Assembly (NCBI GenBank): GCA_025965975.1
Contig: JAOPVX010000387.1
Location: forward strand, 1-49,780
DNA length: 49,780 nucleotides
Reading direction: 5' to 3'
Source: Mycobacterium sp.
GTDB taxonomy: Bacteria; Actinomycetota; Actinomycetes; Mycobacteriales; Mycobacteriaceae
In this document: positions 37,126 through 45,910 of the stretch, piece by piece
Position numbering within the stretch: position 1 is the stretch's first letter
Layout: every line of letters starts with the position of its first letter
Notes under the pieces: generated by a model
The model's input: the letters and a program-made list of their open reading frames with translations, nothing else
Databases searched by the model: none
What the model was told of the DNA's origin: nothing
Made by a program: the position numbers and the translations under genes

Positions 37126-37143
37126 GTTGCGGTTTGAGTGGTC
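37126..37143 (+). repeat. Left subterminal repeat of the IS607 element
   Basis: GTTGCGGTTTGAGTGGTC here is matched in inverted orientation near the right end (39151-39167, read on the minus strand as GTTGCGAGTGAGTGATC). It may be a transposase-binding site. Confidence 0.4.
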
Positions 37144-37178
37144 GGTAGTTGTCGGTGGTGTGCTGTAGGAACAGGAGT

Positions 37179-37763
37179 ATGAATCTCGCGGCGTGGGCTG
37201 AGCGCAATGGTGTTGCGCGCGTGACTGCGTATCGCTGGTTTCGCGCTGGGCTTTTGCCGGTACCCGCCCGGCGGGTGGGTCGGCTGATTCTCGTGGGCGA
37301 GCCGATCGGCGAGGCTGGGCTACGAGCGCGCGCGGCGGTGTATGCGCGGGTGTCGTCGGCCGATCAGAAAGCAGATCTCGATCGGCAGGTGGTGCGGGTG
37401 ACCGCGTGGGCAACGGACCAGCAGATCACGGTCGGCAAAGTTGTCGTCGAGGTCGGGTCCGCGCTGAACGGGCACCGCCGCCAGTTTCTTGTCCTGCTGC
37501 GCGACCAGTCGGTGCACCGGATCGTGGTCGAGCACCGGGACCGGTTCTGCCGGTTGGGCTCGGAATACGTACAGGCCGCGCTGGCCGCACAGGGCCGAGA
37601 GCTGGTCGTGGTGGACGCCGCCGAGGTCGATGACGACCTCGTGCGGGATATGACCGAGATCCTGACCTCGATGTGCGCTCGTCTGTACGGCAAGCGAGCC
37701 GCCGAAAACGGCGCGAAGCGCGCACTCGCAGCTGCCGCGAGCGAGGAGCGGGTTGCGGCCTGA
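37179..37763 (+). CDS. tnpA: IS607-family serine recombinase transposase TnpA
   Basis: This 194-residue protein has an N-terminal MerR-like helix-turn-helix (NLAAWAERNGVARVTAYRWF, residues 2-21), placed before the catalytic domain as is typical of IS607. The catalytic serine is in AVYARVSSADQ, with supporting residues in LDRQ and the arginine motif VEHRDRFCRLG. The C-terminal helix is the oligomerisation helix. ATG 37179 is preceded by AGGAACAGGAG. The open frame reaches 30 nt further up, but the HTH begins at this ATG. Its stop overlaps the tnpB start by 1 nt (TGATG). Confidence 0.93.
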   Translation: MNLAAWAERNGVARVTAYRWFRAGLLPVPARRVGRLILVGEPIGEAGLRARAAVYARVSSADQKADLDRQVVRVTAWATDQQITVGKVVVEVGSALNGHRRQFLVLLRDQSVHRIVVEHRDRFCRLGSEYVQAALAAQGRELVVVDAAEVDDDLVRDMTEILTSMCARLYGKRAAENGAKRALAAAASEERVAA

Positions 37764-39142
37764 TGGCGAAGTTTAAAGTCCCTGAGGGCTGGTGTGTGCA
37801 GGCGTTCCGGTTCACGCTGGACCCGACCGAGGATCAAGCCAGTTCGCTGGCAAGGCATTTCGGCGCTCGGCGCAAGGCATACAACTGGACTGTCGCCACC
37901 CTGAAAGCTGATGTCGAAGCGTGGCACGCGGCCGGGATAGAGACCGCGAAGCCGTCCCTTCGGGTGCTGCGGAAACGCTGGAACACAAAAAAAGACGACG
38001 TGTGTGTCAACGCCGAGACCGGTGCGGTGTGGTGGCCCGAATGCTCGAAGGAGGCGTACGCCGACGGCATCACTGGCGCGGTGGATGCCTACTGGAACTG
38101 GCAGACCTCCCGTGCTGGCAAGCGCGCTGGGAAACGGGTCGGGTTCCCGCGGTTCAAACGCAAAGGCCGCGACAGTGACCGGGTGTGCTTCACCACCGGA
38201 GCGATGCGGGTCGAGCCAGATCGCAGGCACCTCACGCTGCCGGTGATCGGCACTGTCCGCACGCACGAGGATACCCGCCGCATCGAACGCCTCATCCGTG
38301 TGGGACGGGCGCGGGTGCTAGCGATCTCAGTGCGCCGCAACGGCACTCGTTTGGACGCGAGCGTGCGGGTGCTTGTTCAACGACCCCAGCATCCCAGCGT
38401 CGCGCTACCTGGTTCGCGGGTCGGGGTTGATGTTGGTGTGCGGCGTTTGGCGACAGTGGCCACCGCTGACGGTGTCGTGATCGAACAAGTCGAGAACCCG
38501 CGCCCGCTAGACGCTGCGTTGCGTGAGCTGCGGCAACTATGCCGGGCCAGGTCGCGTTGCATGAAAGGCTCGCGGCAGTACCGCGAACGCACCACAGAAC
38601 TGTCCCGGCTGCACCGCCGGGTCAATGACGTCCGCACCCACCACTTGCACGTCCTGACAACACGGTTGGCTAAAACCCACGGCCGGATCGTTGTTGAGGG
38701 TTTGGACGTTGCTGGGATGCTGCGGCAAAAGGGCCTGCCCGGGGCCCGCGCTAGGCGGCGTGGGCTGTCGGACGGTGCCTTGGGCACACCCCGCCGCCAC
38801 CTGTCCTATAAGACAGGCTGGTACGGATCGCATCTGGTGACGGCGGACCGGTGGTTCCCATCATCGAAGACCTGCCACGCCTGCGGGCACGTGCAGGACA
38901 TCGGCTGGGCCGATTATTGGCAGTGCAACGCTTGTTCGGCAGCGCATCAGCGTGACGATAACGCCGCCATCAACCTCGCGCGGTGGGAGGAACCATCCAC
39001 CGCCGTCGGCCCAGTTGGGGCCGCCGTCAAGCGTGGAGCCGACCGTAAGACCCGGCATAGCCGGGCTGGTGGCCGTGAAGCGCGGAAGGGAACCGGCCAC
39101 CCAGCCGGGGAACAGCCCCGAGATGGGGTGCGAGTCGCGTGA
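37763..39142 (+). CDS. tnpB: TnpB RNA-guided nuclease of the IS607 element
   Basis: This 459-residue TnpB has all three RuvC acidic residues visible: Asp in RVGVDVGVRRLATV, Glu in RIVVEGLDVAG and Asp in HQRDDNAAINLA. The zinc finger is KTCHACGHVQ...WQCNACSA. N-terminal wedge/REC segments include RFTLDPTEDQ and a tryptophan-rich GAVWWPECSKEAY. A basic 45-residue tail follows the last catalytic block, as in many actinobacterial TnpBs, and its DNA probably overlaps the guide RNA. Such enzymes cut DNA matching the guide beside a short motif and help retain the element. Activity here is inferred from intact residues. Confidence 0.93.
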   Translation: MAKFKVPEGWCVQAFRFTLDPTEDQASSLARHFGARRKAYNWTVATLKADVEAWHAAGIETAKPSLRVLRKRWNTKKDDVCVNAETGAVWWPECSKEAYADGITGAVDAYWNWQTSRAGKRAGKRVGFPRFKRKGRDSDRVCFTTGAMRVEPDRRHLTLPVIGTVRTHEDTRRIERLIRVGRARVLAISVRRNGTRLDASVRVLVQRPQHPSVALPGSRVGVDVGVRRLATVATADGVVIEQVENPRPLDAALRELRQLCRARSRCMKGSRQYRERTTELSRLHRRVNDVRTHHLHVLTTRLAKTHGRIVVEGLDVAGMLRQKGLPGARARRRGLSDGALGTPRRHLSYKTGWYGSHLVTADRWFPSSKTCHACGHVQDIGWADYWQCNACSAAHQRDDNAAINLARWEEPSTAVGPVGAAVKRGADRKTRHSRAGGREARKGTGHPAGEQPRDGVRVA

Positions 39143-39150
39143 CCACTTAA
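38990..39150 (+). ncRNA. Candidate omega RNA (TnpB guide) region
   Basis: TnpB guide RNAs characteristically cover the 3' end of tnpB and the right end of the element. This stretch has a perfect hairpin with arms CCCGGC and GCCGGG (39051-39065, 3-nt loop), then GGGG/CCCC alternations near 39100-39127 that can pair. Limits are approximate, and the guide would lie beyond the right end, toward purL. No transcript evidence. Confidence 0.35.
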
Positions 39151-39177
39151 GATCACTCACTCGCAACGGCCTCAAAC

Positions 39178-39183
39178 TACACT
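39178..39183 (+). promoter_or_regulatory. -10 element of purL
   Basis: TACACT (TANNNT) ends 6 nt before GTG 39190. The inferred right end of the IS607 element is only about 11 nt upstream, so any -35 contacts would be made within insertion-sequence DNA. Confidence 0.5.
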
Positions 39184-39189
39184 GGTCGC

Positions 39190-41493
39190 GTGACGTCCGG
39201 GCTCACCCATGAGGTCGACACCGTCGACCACGCCGCCGCCACTCCCGAGCAACCGCAGCCGTTCCGCGAACTTGGCCTCAAAGACGACGAGTACCAGCGG
39301 ATACGCGGGATCCTCGGCCGCAGGCCCACGGACGCCGAGCTGGCCATGTACTCGGTGATGTGGAGCGAGCACTGCTCCTACAAGTCCTCCAAGGTGCACC
39401 TGCGCTACTTCGGCGAGACCACCACCGAGGCGATGCGGGCCGCGATGCTGGCAGGCATCGGCGAGAACGCAGGCGTCGTCGACATCGGCGACGGCTGGGC
39501 GGCCACCTTCAAGGTGGAGTCACACAACCACCCGTCGTACATCGAGCCGTATCAGGGCGCAGCCACCGGTGTCGGTGGCATCGTCCGCGACATCATGGCG
39601 ATGGGCGCCCGGCCGGTCGCCGTCATGGACCAGCTGCGGTTCGGCGCCGCCGACGCGCCCGACACGCGCCGTGTGGTCGACGGCGTGGTGCGTGGCGTCG
39701 GCGGCTACGGAAACTCGCTTGGGCTGCCCAACATCGGCGGAGAGACCGTCTTCGACGCCTCCTACGCCGGCAACCCGCTGGTGAACGCGCTGTGCGTCGG
39801 GGTGCTGCGCAGGGAGGATCTGCATCTCGCGTTCGCGTCGGGCACCGGCAACAAGATCATCCTGTTCGGCGCGCGCACCGGTCTCGACGGCATCGGTGGC
39901 GTGTCGGTGCTGGCGTCGGAGACGTTCGGCGGCGAGGCAAGCGGATCTCGCAAGAAGCTGCCATCGGTGCAGGTGGGCGACCCGTTCATGGAGAAGGTGC
40001 TCATCGAGTGCTGCCTCGAGCTGTACGCCAATGACCTGGTGATCGGCATCCAAGACCTCGGTGGCGCCGGGTTGTCCTGTGCCACATCCGAACTCGCGTC
40101 GGCCGGCGACGGCGGCATGCAAATCGAACTGGACACCGTGCCGCTGCGGGCCGCCAACATGACGCCGGCCGAGATCCTGTCCAGCGAGTCGCAGGAGCGC
40201 ATGTGCGCGGTCGTCGCGCCTGACAACGTCGGCGCGTTCCTTGCGGTGTGCCGCAAGTGGGAGGTGCTGGCGACCGTCATCGGTGAGGTCACCGATGGTG
40301 ACCGGCTGCAGATCACCTGGCACGGCGAGACGGTCGTCGACGTGCCGCCGCGCACGGTCGCCCACGAGGGCCCGGTCTACGAGCGGCCGGTGCAACGTCC
40401 GGATACCCAGGATGCGCTCAACGCCGACACCTCCGCCAAGCTGCCGCGGCCGTCCACCGGTGAGGAACTGCGAGCGACTTTGCTTGCGCTGCTTGGCAGT
40501 CCGCACCTGTGCAGCCGCGCGTTCATCACCGAGCAGTACGACCGCTACGTGCGCGGCAACACCGTGCTGGCCGAACACGCCGACGGCGGCGTGCTGCGCG
40601 TCGACGAAGCCACCGGCCGCGGTATCGCGCTGTCGACCGACGCCTCCGGCCGCTACACCCAGCTCGACCCGTACACCGGCGCCCAGCTCGCGCTTGCCGA
40701 GGCGTACCGCAACGTCGCGGTCACCGGCGCGACGCCGGTCGCGGTGACCAATTGCCTCAACTTCGGCTCGCCCGAGGATCCGGCGGTGATGTGGCAGTTC
40801 GGTCAGGCCGTCCGCGGCCTCGCCGACGGCTGTGCGGCACTTGGCATTCCGGTCACCGGCGGCAACGTCAGCTTCTACAACCAGACCGGCACCACCCCGA
40901 TCCTGCCGACCCCGGTCGTCGGTGTGCTCGGTGTGATCGAAGATGTGAGCCGACGCATTCCTACAGGTTTGGGCACCGAGCCCGGCGAGACGCTGATCCT
41001 GCTCGGCGACACCCGCGACGAGTTCGACGGCTCGATCTGGGCGCAGGTCACCGCAGACCATCTCGGCGGCTTGCCGCCAAAGGTCGACCTGGCGCGCGAG
41101 AAGCTGCTCGGCGAAGTGCTCGCCGCCGCGTCGCGCGACGGGCTGGTGTCGGCCGCGCACGACCTGTCCGAGGGCGGGCTGATGCAGGCCGTGGTCGAGG
41201 CGGCCCTTGCCGGCGAAACGGGTTGCCGCATACTAGTTCCCGAGGGCTTTGAATCAGGCACTGGCCCGTTCACGTTCCTTTTTTCCGAATCCGCAGGCCG
41301 AGTGCTGGTTGCGGTGCCGCGCACCGAGGAGAGCAGATTCCGGGCGATGTGTGAGGCCCGCGGGCTGCCGGCGACGCGCATCGGCGTTGTGGACCAAGGC
41401 AGCGACGCGATCGAAGTACAAGGCTTGTTCACGGCTTCCCTGCAGGACCTGCGCAGCACGTCGGAGGGCGTGCTTCCCGGGTTGTTCGGGTGA
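39190..41493 (+). CDS. purL: FGAM synthase subunit PurL (small type)
   Basis: This 767-residue PurL is the short form that needs separate PurS and PurQ, both present in this window. Landmarks are [15 protein letters not shown], the ATP-binding [32 protein letters not shown], and a second AIR-synthase-like half with [13 protein letters not shown]. It converts FGAR to FGAM using ATP and ammonia from PurQ. GTG 39190 follows the -10 by 6 nt. Its stop overlaps the next gene's GTG as GTGA. Confidence 0.97.
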   Translation: MTSGLTHEVDTVDHAAATPEQPQPFRELGLKDDEYQRIRGILGRRPTDAELAMYSVMWSEHCSYKSSKVHLRYFGETTTEAMRAAMLAGIGENAGVVDIGDGWAATFKVESHNHPSYIEPYQGAATGVGGIVRDIMAMGARPVAVMDQLRFGAADAPDTRRVVDGVVRGVGGYGNSLGLPNIGGETVFDASYAGNPLVNALCVGVLRREDLHLAFASGTGNKIILFGARTGLDGIGGVSVLASETFGGEASGSRKKLPSVQVGDPFMEKVLIECCLELYANDLVIGIQDLGGAGLSCATSELASAGDGGMQIELDTVPLRAANMTPAEILSSESQERMCAVVAPDNVGAFLAVCRKWEVLATVIGEVTDGDRLQITWHGETVVDVPPRTVAHEGPVYERPVQRPDTQDALNADTSAKLPRPSTGEELRATLLALLGSPHLCSRAFITEQYDRYVRGNTVLAEHADGGVLRVDEATGRGIALSTDASGRYTQLDPYTGAQLALAEAYRNVAVTGATPVAVTNCLNFGSPEDPAVMWQFGQAVRGLADGCAALGIPVTGGNVSFYNQTGTTPILPTPVVGVLGVIEDVSRRIPTGLGTEPGETLILLGDTRDEFDGSIWAQVTADHLGGLPPKVDLAREKLLGEVLAAASRDGLVSAAHDLSEGGLMQAVVEAALAGETGCRILVPEGFESGTGPFTFLFSESAGRVLVAVPRTEESRFRAMCEARGLPATRIGVVDQGSDAIEVQGLFTASLQDLRSTSEGVLPGLFG

Positions 41494-43214
41494 CTGTCGC
41501 GCCTCGCGAACGACACCCGCTACTCGTTTGGGCGTGGAGCCTGGGTCACCTCGACTTCGTCGGGGTGGCGTTCGGCACGCTGTTCTTCTGCCTGTCGCTG
41601 ACCCCGTCGCTGCTGCCGCGCGACTGGCTGTTCCAGGGCCTGATCGGTGGGCTAACTGCCGCCATCGGATACGGCATCGGCACATTCTTGGCGAAGATGG
41701 TGCGCCGCTTCGTATTACGTCGCCGTAAGTGGTGGCCGCCGTCGGAACGGGTTCGGCACGTGTTGAAGACGGTGATCGTCGCGGCATCCGCGACGGCGTG
41801 TGTGCTGATGGTGATCCCCGCGGCGGCGTGGCAGCGTCAAGTGTCGGCCGTGATGGGCATGGAGGGCCCAAACACGCTGGGCTACATGCGCACTCTGATC
41901 ATCGCCGTTCTGGTAGGTAGTGTATGCGTCGGAGCCGCGCGCGTGCTACTCGACCTGATCAAGACCATGGCAAGGTTCTTCATCCGGCGCTGGCACCTGC
42001 ACGACGAGACGGCGCTGTTCATCGGCTCCGCGATCGTCGTCGTGCTTGCGATCACTCTCATCAACGGTGTGCTGATCCGCGGCTTCCTGGCCGGCGCCAA
42101 CCGGGTATTCCAGCCGCAGAACACCACCACCCGAGCGGGCATTGTCCAGCCGCGGCAGCCCGAACGGTCAGGCAGCCCAGCGTCTTACGCACCGTGGCAG
42201 ACGCTCGGATTCCAGGGCCGCAACTTCGTCGCGACCGGTCCGCATGCCGACGAGCTGACACGTCTGAACGGCAGGCCCGCCAAGGAACCGATCCGCGTGT
42301 ATGTCGGCCTTAACACCGCCGACACCGACGACAGCCGGATGGCGGTGATGCTGAGCGAACTCGAACGCACCGGAGCCTTCGACCGCAAAGTGCTGGTGAT
42401 CGTCCCGACCACCGGCACCGGGTGGATCAACCCGGTGGCCGCCCGATCACTGGAGATGATGTACAACGGCGACACCGCGCTGGTGGGGTCGCAGTATTCC
42501 TTTCTGCCGAGCTGGATTTCGTTCCTCGGCGATCGCGAGAAATCGATGCAGTCAGGGCGGATGATGATCAACGCCATCCACGATCGGTGGCTGCAGTTAC
42601 CGGTCGACCACCGGCCCAAGCTGATGCTCTACGGCGAAAGCCTCGGCTCGATGGCCGGGCAGGGTGCGTTCGGATGGCTGCCCGACATCGCGCGGATGGG
42701 TTTCTCGTCGGTGCTGTGGGTCGGCCCGCCCGACGCCAGCCCGCTGTGGAAGGCCATCACCGTGCGGCGCGACCCCGGCACGCCGGAGATCGAACCGCGC
42801 TACGACAACGGGCGCACCGTGCGGTTTTCGCAGAGCACCGGCCCCGCGAATATCCGCCGCGACACCGGCTCGCCCTGGGAGGGCACCCGGGTACTGTTCC
42901 TGCAGCATCCGTCGGACCCGATCGTCTGGTGGTCGGAGGATCTGCTGTTGAACCGGCCGGACTGGTTGAAGGAACCTCCCGGCCGCGACCGCACGGCGTC
43001 GATGCGCTGGTATCCGATCATCACGTTCTGGCAGGTCGCCGCGGACATGACCAACGCCTCGTCCGTTCCCGGCGGGCACGGCCACAACTACGGGGACCTT
43101 GTGCTCGACGGATGGGCCGCCGTCGCACCGCCCGACGGATGGACCCCAGACGACACCGAACGCATCCGCATCTCACTGGAGAAGACCGAGTCCGTCGACG
43201 GACCCGAATACTGA
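41490..43214 (+). CDS. Membrane-anchored alpha/beta hydrolase family protein (Abhydrolase_9-type)
   Basis: This 574-residue protein has four or five transmembrane segments in the first 230 residues, including [56 protein letters not shown] and [22 protein letters not shown]-terminal alpha/beta hydrolase-like domain follows, with nucleophile elbow [11 protein letters not shown], an aspartate in [10 protein letters not shown] and a histidine in GHGHNYGD. Function unknown. It is coupled to purL by GTGA and to the CPBP gene by TGATG, giving a purL-hydrolase-protease unit. The catalytic domain may face outward. Confidence 0.85.
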   Translation: MTVAPRERHPLLVWAWSLGHLDFVGVAFGTLFFCLSLTPSLLPRDWLFQGLIGGLTAAIGYGIGTFLAKMVRRFVLRRRKWWPPSERVRHVLKTVIVAASATACVLMVIPAAAWQRQVSAVMGMEGPNTLGYMRTLIIAVLVGSVCVGAARVLLDLIKTMARFFIRRWHLHDETALFIGSAIVVVLAITLINGVLIRGFLAGANRVFQPQNTTTRAGIVQPRQPERSGSPASYAPWQTLGFQGRNFVATGPHADELTRLNGRPAKEPIRVYVGLNTADTDDSRMAVMLSELERTGAFDRKVLVIVPTTGTGWINPVAARSLEMMYNGDTALVGSQYSFLPSWISFLGDREKSMQSGRMMINAIHDRWLQLPVDHRPKLMLYGESLGSMAGQGAFGWLPDIARMGFSSVLWVGPPDASPLWKAITVRRDPGTPEIEPRYDNGRTVRFSQSTGPANIRRDTGSPWEGTRVLFLQHPSDPIVWWSEDLLLNRPDWLKEPPGRDRTASMRWYPIITFWQVAADMTNASSVPGGHGHNYGDLVLDGWAAVAPPDGWTPDDTERIRISLEKTESVDGPEY

Positions 43215-43864
43215 TGCGGCCCAGCAAGGTTCGCGCGGTCGCGCTGGCGACGGCGCTGGTGGGATGGAGCTTTGCAGCACCAAGGGTGCGATGGCATCCG
43301 GTGCCGAATGCGGCGCTGGGCGCCGGACTCGTCGCGGTCGCCCGTTCCCCGCTCGGCCTACGTCCACCGGCGCTGTGGTCGGGCATGCGGTACGGGTTGG
43401 CCGCAGGCGCGGCAGTGGCGCTGGGTGTCGCGACGATGACGGCCGCGCCGCCGGTGCGGACGGCAATGGCCCGGCGGGAACTGCCCAAATCGACGGGTCG
43501 CTGGCTGTTGCTGGACATCCCCGTCGGGACGGTCTGGCCCGAGGAAGCGGCTTACCGGGCCACGCTGGGCGCTGTCGCCGAAGGGGCATTCGGACCGACC
43601 TGCGGCCGGCTGGTGCAAGCCGCGGCGTTTGGCTTGTGGCACATCGTCGACGCCCGCGTCACCGGAGGGCCGGTAGTCGGCACCGTGCTGTTCACCGGCG
43701 TTGCGGGTTGGTTGTTCGGCTGGCTCAATGCGCGGTCAGGCAGCCTCGCCGCGCCGATGCTGGCGCACCTCGCGGTCAACGAGGCCGCCGCGTTGGCCGC
43801 CCTTGGTGTGCAACGGCGCGCTAAGCGTCGCGCCGGTCGACCTCGAGCTGATGCGGCTCGCTGA
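43214..43864 (+). CDS. CPBP-family intramembrane metalloprotease (Rv0804-type)
   Basis: This 216-residue membrane protein has hydrophobic segments near residues 5-22, 33-46, 58-76, 130-150 and 160-210. CPBP motifs are VWPEEAAYRATL (E-E-x-x-x-R), FGLWHIVDAR (first His) and LAHLAVNEAAA (second His). The family includes type II CAAX prenyl endopeptidases and bacteriocin-related proteases. The ATG overlaps the previous stop by 1 nt. The last 44 nt are antisense to the convergent split-barrel gene. Confidence 0.83.
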   Translation: MRPSKVRAVALATALVGWSFAAPRVRWHPVPNAALGAGLVAVARSPLGLRPPALWSGMRYGLAAGAAVALGVATMTAAPPVRTAMARRELPKSTGRWLLLDIPVGTVWPEEAAYRATLGAVAEGAFGPTCGRLVQAAAFGLWHIVDARVTGGPVVGTVLFTGVAGWLFGWLNARSGSLAAPMLAHLAVNEAAALAALGVQRRAKRRAGRPRADAAR

Positions 43865-44243
43865 CCTGATCGTCGATGCCGAAACTGATGATGCGCCTCG
43901 GCGTGACCCGAATTATCGCAGTGTCAAGCTCGTCGCCGGCCGCGCCGCGCGACGGCGGGCTCTCGGCCTGCTCGGCGGTGCCCCGGATCTCCAGGCAGCG
44001 CACCCGCCACGGGTCGCGTGAGGTGATGTCGTCGATGACGAACGCCACGTTGTCGTTGCGCGCGATGTTGCGGAACTTCTGGCTCTTCGACATCCGGTAG
44101 CCGGCGATGTCGATGGTGCCAAGCGCCTCGTTGTAGGTGAATCCCACCGGGCTGTTCTGCGGTCTGCCGTCGGGCCGGATGGTGGCCAACCGGCCAAGCT
44201 CGGCCCGGCGCAGGAAGTCGAGTTCGTGTGATTTGAAGGTCAT
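43821..44243 (-). CDS. PPOX-class (flavin/F420-binding split-barrel) oxidoreductase
   Basis: This 140-residue protein has the split beta-barrel of the pyridoxamine-phosphate-oxidase superfamily: FLRRAELGRLATIRPDGRPQNSPVGFTY, quoted in part, then GYRMSKSQKFRNIARNDNVAFVIDD and VRCLEIRGTAE. Mycobacterial members commonly use F420 or flavin; which one applies here cannot be seen. ATG 44243 lies 6 nt after a TATGGT -10 whose 19-nt spacer carries a SoxR/MerR-type dyad, so it may be induced by redox-active compounds. The open frame extends 24 nt upstream, but that region is the promoter. Confidence 0.85.
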   Translation of the reverse strand: MTFKSHELDFLRRAELGRLATIRPDGRPQNSPVGFTYNEALGTIDIAGYRMSKSQKFRNIARNDNVAFVIDDITSRDPWRVRCLEIRGTAEQAESPPSRGAAGDELDTAIIRVTPRRIISFGIDDQVSEPHQLEVDRRDA

Positions 44244-44249
44244 GCCGCC

Positions 44250-44280
44250 ACCATAGGACCTCAACAAACGTTGAGGTCAA
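44250..44280 (-). promoter_or_regulatory. MerR/SoxR-type promoter of the PPOX-class gene
   Basis: On the minus strand TTGACC (44275-44280) and TATGGT (44250-44255) are 19 nt apart, the extended spacing typical of MerR-family activators. The spacer and -35 edge carry an inverted repeat (44257-44278) with 9-nt arms GACCTCAAC and GTTGAGGTC and a 4-nt centre. Its core CCTCAA-N6-TTGAGG equals the known SoxR box layout. The -10 ends 6 nt before ATG 44243. No MerR-family gene is in the window. Confidence 0.7.
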
Positions 44281-44283
44281 CCG

Positions 44284-45489
44284 TCACGGGTTGATGGTGT
44301 ACTCGCCGATCTGGCGGCCCCAGACATAGTCCACCAGCAGCGGCTGGCCGAGTCCGAAGTGGTTGTACGGCGCGATCGAAGCGCCGGTGTCCATCACCAG
44401 ATACGGCGCAGGCCATAGGTCACGTGTGATGTCCTGCCAACAGCCGGGACGGCCCTCTGGGCCGCCGCGGGCGTTCACCCGCGGCAAGTTGTCGGGGTAG
44501 ACGTATGGATTGCCCGCACCCGCGATGGCGCCCGACTCCGACGCCAACGAATAGCCGTTGCCGCCAAGGACCGCCGCGGCGCGCTTCTGCACCTCCGAGA
44601 ATTTGTGGAACGTGCAGAAGATCATGCCGCTGTAGTCGTCCAACAGCTGGGTCGTCGGGACCAGGTCGGCGGCACCGCGAACCAGGTAGGGTCCGCCGCG
44701 TTCGAAGCTGTCCGCGGCGTCGTTGGCGAACCCCAGTGCGGCCATCAGCGCCTCATCGATGTCGGCGCGGTGGTCGTTAAGGGTCCGCGCGGACCGCACC
44801 GCGTTCTCAAGTCCGTCCCACAGGTCCGGCGACGCGTCGGCGTAGACGTCGGCCAGACCGGCCACCCTGCGGTTGTCGTAGGCGATCTGCGGCATCTGCG
44901 GATTCAGGTCGCCGAGGATCCGGTTGCCGTGCTCCAGCGACTCGCCGAACCGGTCACCCAGCCCGCTGAGGGCTTGTGCCGTCGCGGTCAGCGTTTGGTT
45001 CACCTTGATGGGATCCACCTGCTCGGCGATCGAAGTGACCGTTTCGAAGAGGGTGTTGAACTCCGTGGTCACCGCCGATGCATCGATCATGTCGTGGTCC
45101 GAAATGCGGTGTTTTGACGGATTTTTCGGCGAGCTCAGCGATATGTACTTGTTGCCGAACACCGTGGTGGCCCGGATCTCGACCGCGACGTTGGCGGGGA
45201 TGTACTCGGTGTAGCGCGGATCCACGTCAAGGGTGAGCTTGGCCTTGGGCGTGCCGTTCTCGTCGACCATGTCGATGTGGGCGACGCGGCCGATCTCAAC
45301 GCCGTTGTACGTGACCTTCGACCCCGGTTCGACCACAAGGCCCGCCCGCGGCGACAGCAAGGTCAGTTGAATCTTGTCGGTGAGGTCGCCACGGAACTGA
45401 AGATAAATGAAGGCCGCGACAAAGGAGGCGATCACAAGGAAGACCGCGCCGGCCGCTTTGTAGGGCGGTCGGTGGCGGTCGAATGTCAC
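44284..45489 (-). CDS. Orphan MceA-like protein (MlaD/MCE domain)
   Basis: This 401-residue protein has an N-terminal membrane anchor (AAGAVFLVIASFVAAFIYLQ, residues about 11-30). An MCE domain at about 38-120 follows, with AGLVVEPGSKVTYNGVEIGRV and FGNKYISL. An extended helical region (residues 140-260) comes next, and a cysteine-containing C-terminal domain (ending near PGCWQDITRDLWPAP). It most resembles MceA subunits of lipid-import systems, but no yrbE, other mce, or mas genes are adjacent. GTG 45489 follows a TAGATT -10 by 6 nt. It may act with an Mce complex encoded elsewhere. Confidence 0.87.
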   Translation of the reverse strand: MTFDRHRPPYKAAGAVFLVIASFVAAFIYLQFRGDLTDKIQLTLLSPRAGLVVEPGSKVTYNGVEIGRVAHIDMVDENGTPKAKLTLDVDPRYTEYIPANVAVEIRATTVFGNKYISLSSPKNPSKHRISDHDMIDASAVTTEFNTLFETVTSIAEQVDPIKVNQTLTATAQALSGLGDRFGESLEHGNRILGDLNPQMPQIAYDNRRVAGLADVYADASPDLWDGLENAVRSARTLNDHRADIDEALMAALGFANDAADSFERGGPYLVRGAADLVPTTQLLDDYSGMIFCTFHKFSEVQKRAAAVLGGNGYSLASESGAIAGAGNPYVYPDNLPRVNARGGPEGRPGCWQDITRDLWPAPYLVMDTGASIAPYNHFGLGQPLLVDYVWGRQIGEYTINP

Positions 45490-45495
45490 TTTGAG

Positions 45496-45501
45496 AATCT
45501 A
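45496..45501 (-). promoter_or_regulatory. -10 element of the orphan MceA-like gene
   Basis: The minus strand reads TAGATT (TANNNT), ending 6 nt before GTG 45489, in a 16-nt gap shared with the divergent Rv0807-type gene. Confidence 0.45.
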
Positions 45502-45505
45502 AGGT

Positions 45506-45898
45506 ATGGCCGCTCGCCGCACTGCTGATCCGGCGAAGACCCGCGCCGCCGTGTCGGCCGTCGGCGACTGGTTGCGTGCCGACAACCTTCCCGAACCGGC
45601 GCGAGCGCAACTGGGTGAGGCGGTGCGGCTGACCGCACACACCCTGGCGGCCATCGCGCCAGGTGCCAGCGTCGAGGTTCGGGTACCACCGTTTGTTGCG
45701 GTGCAATGCATTCCGGGTCCCGAGCACCGCCGCGGCAATCCACCCAACGTCGTGGAGACCGATGCCCGCACGTGGCTGCTGCTGGCCACCGGGCTGCTTG
45801 ACGTCACCGCCGCCGCGGCCAGCGGGACGTTGCGGCTGTCGGGCGCGCGGGCCGCCGAGGTCGCACAATGGCTGCCGCTGGTCACACTCGATGGCTGA
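45506..45898 (+). CDS. Sterol-carrier-fold-like protein (Rv0807-type)
   Basis: This 130-residue protein matches the size and position of M. tuberculosis Rv0807 before purF. A helical N-terminus (AVSAVGDWLRADNLPEPARAQLG) leads to a short beta region (ASVEVRVPPFVAVQCI) and the late block TWLLLATGLLDVTAAAASGTLRLSGARAAEV. That late block resembles the helix-strand ending of SCP2-like sterol-carrier domains. A lipid-binding role is possible but unproven. The ATG is preceded by AAGG at close range. It diverges from the MceA-like gene by 16 nt. Confidence 0.8.
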   Translation: MAARRTADPAKTRAAVSAVGDWLRADNLPEPARAQLGEAVRLTAHTLAAIAPGASVEVRVPPFVAVQCIPGPEHRRGNPPNVVETDARTWLLLATGLLDVTAAAASGTLRLSGARAAEVAQWLPLVTLDG

Positions 45899-45910
45899 GC
45901 AGCCGTCGGC

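Larger units (their letters stand above)
37126..39167 (+). mobile_element. IS607-family insertion sequence (tnpA + tnpB)
   Basis: A serine-recombinase transposase and a TnpB overlap as TGATG. Both keep their catalytic residues, so the element may be active. Limits are estimates: an 18-nt stretch at 37126-37143 (beginning GTTGCG) has an imperfect inverted match at 39151-39167, with 14 of 17 aligned bases equal. IS607 elements usually lack true terminal repeats and target-site duplications, so outer ends may lie up to about 25 nt further out. The element occupies the purL upstream region and leaves the purL -10 intact. Confidence 0.75.
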
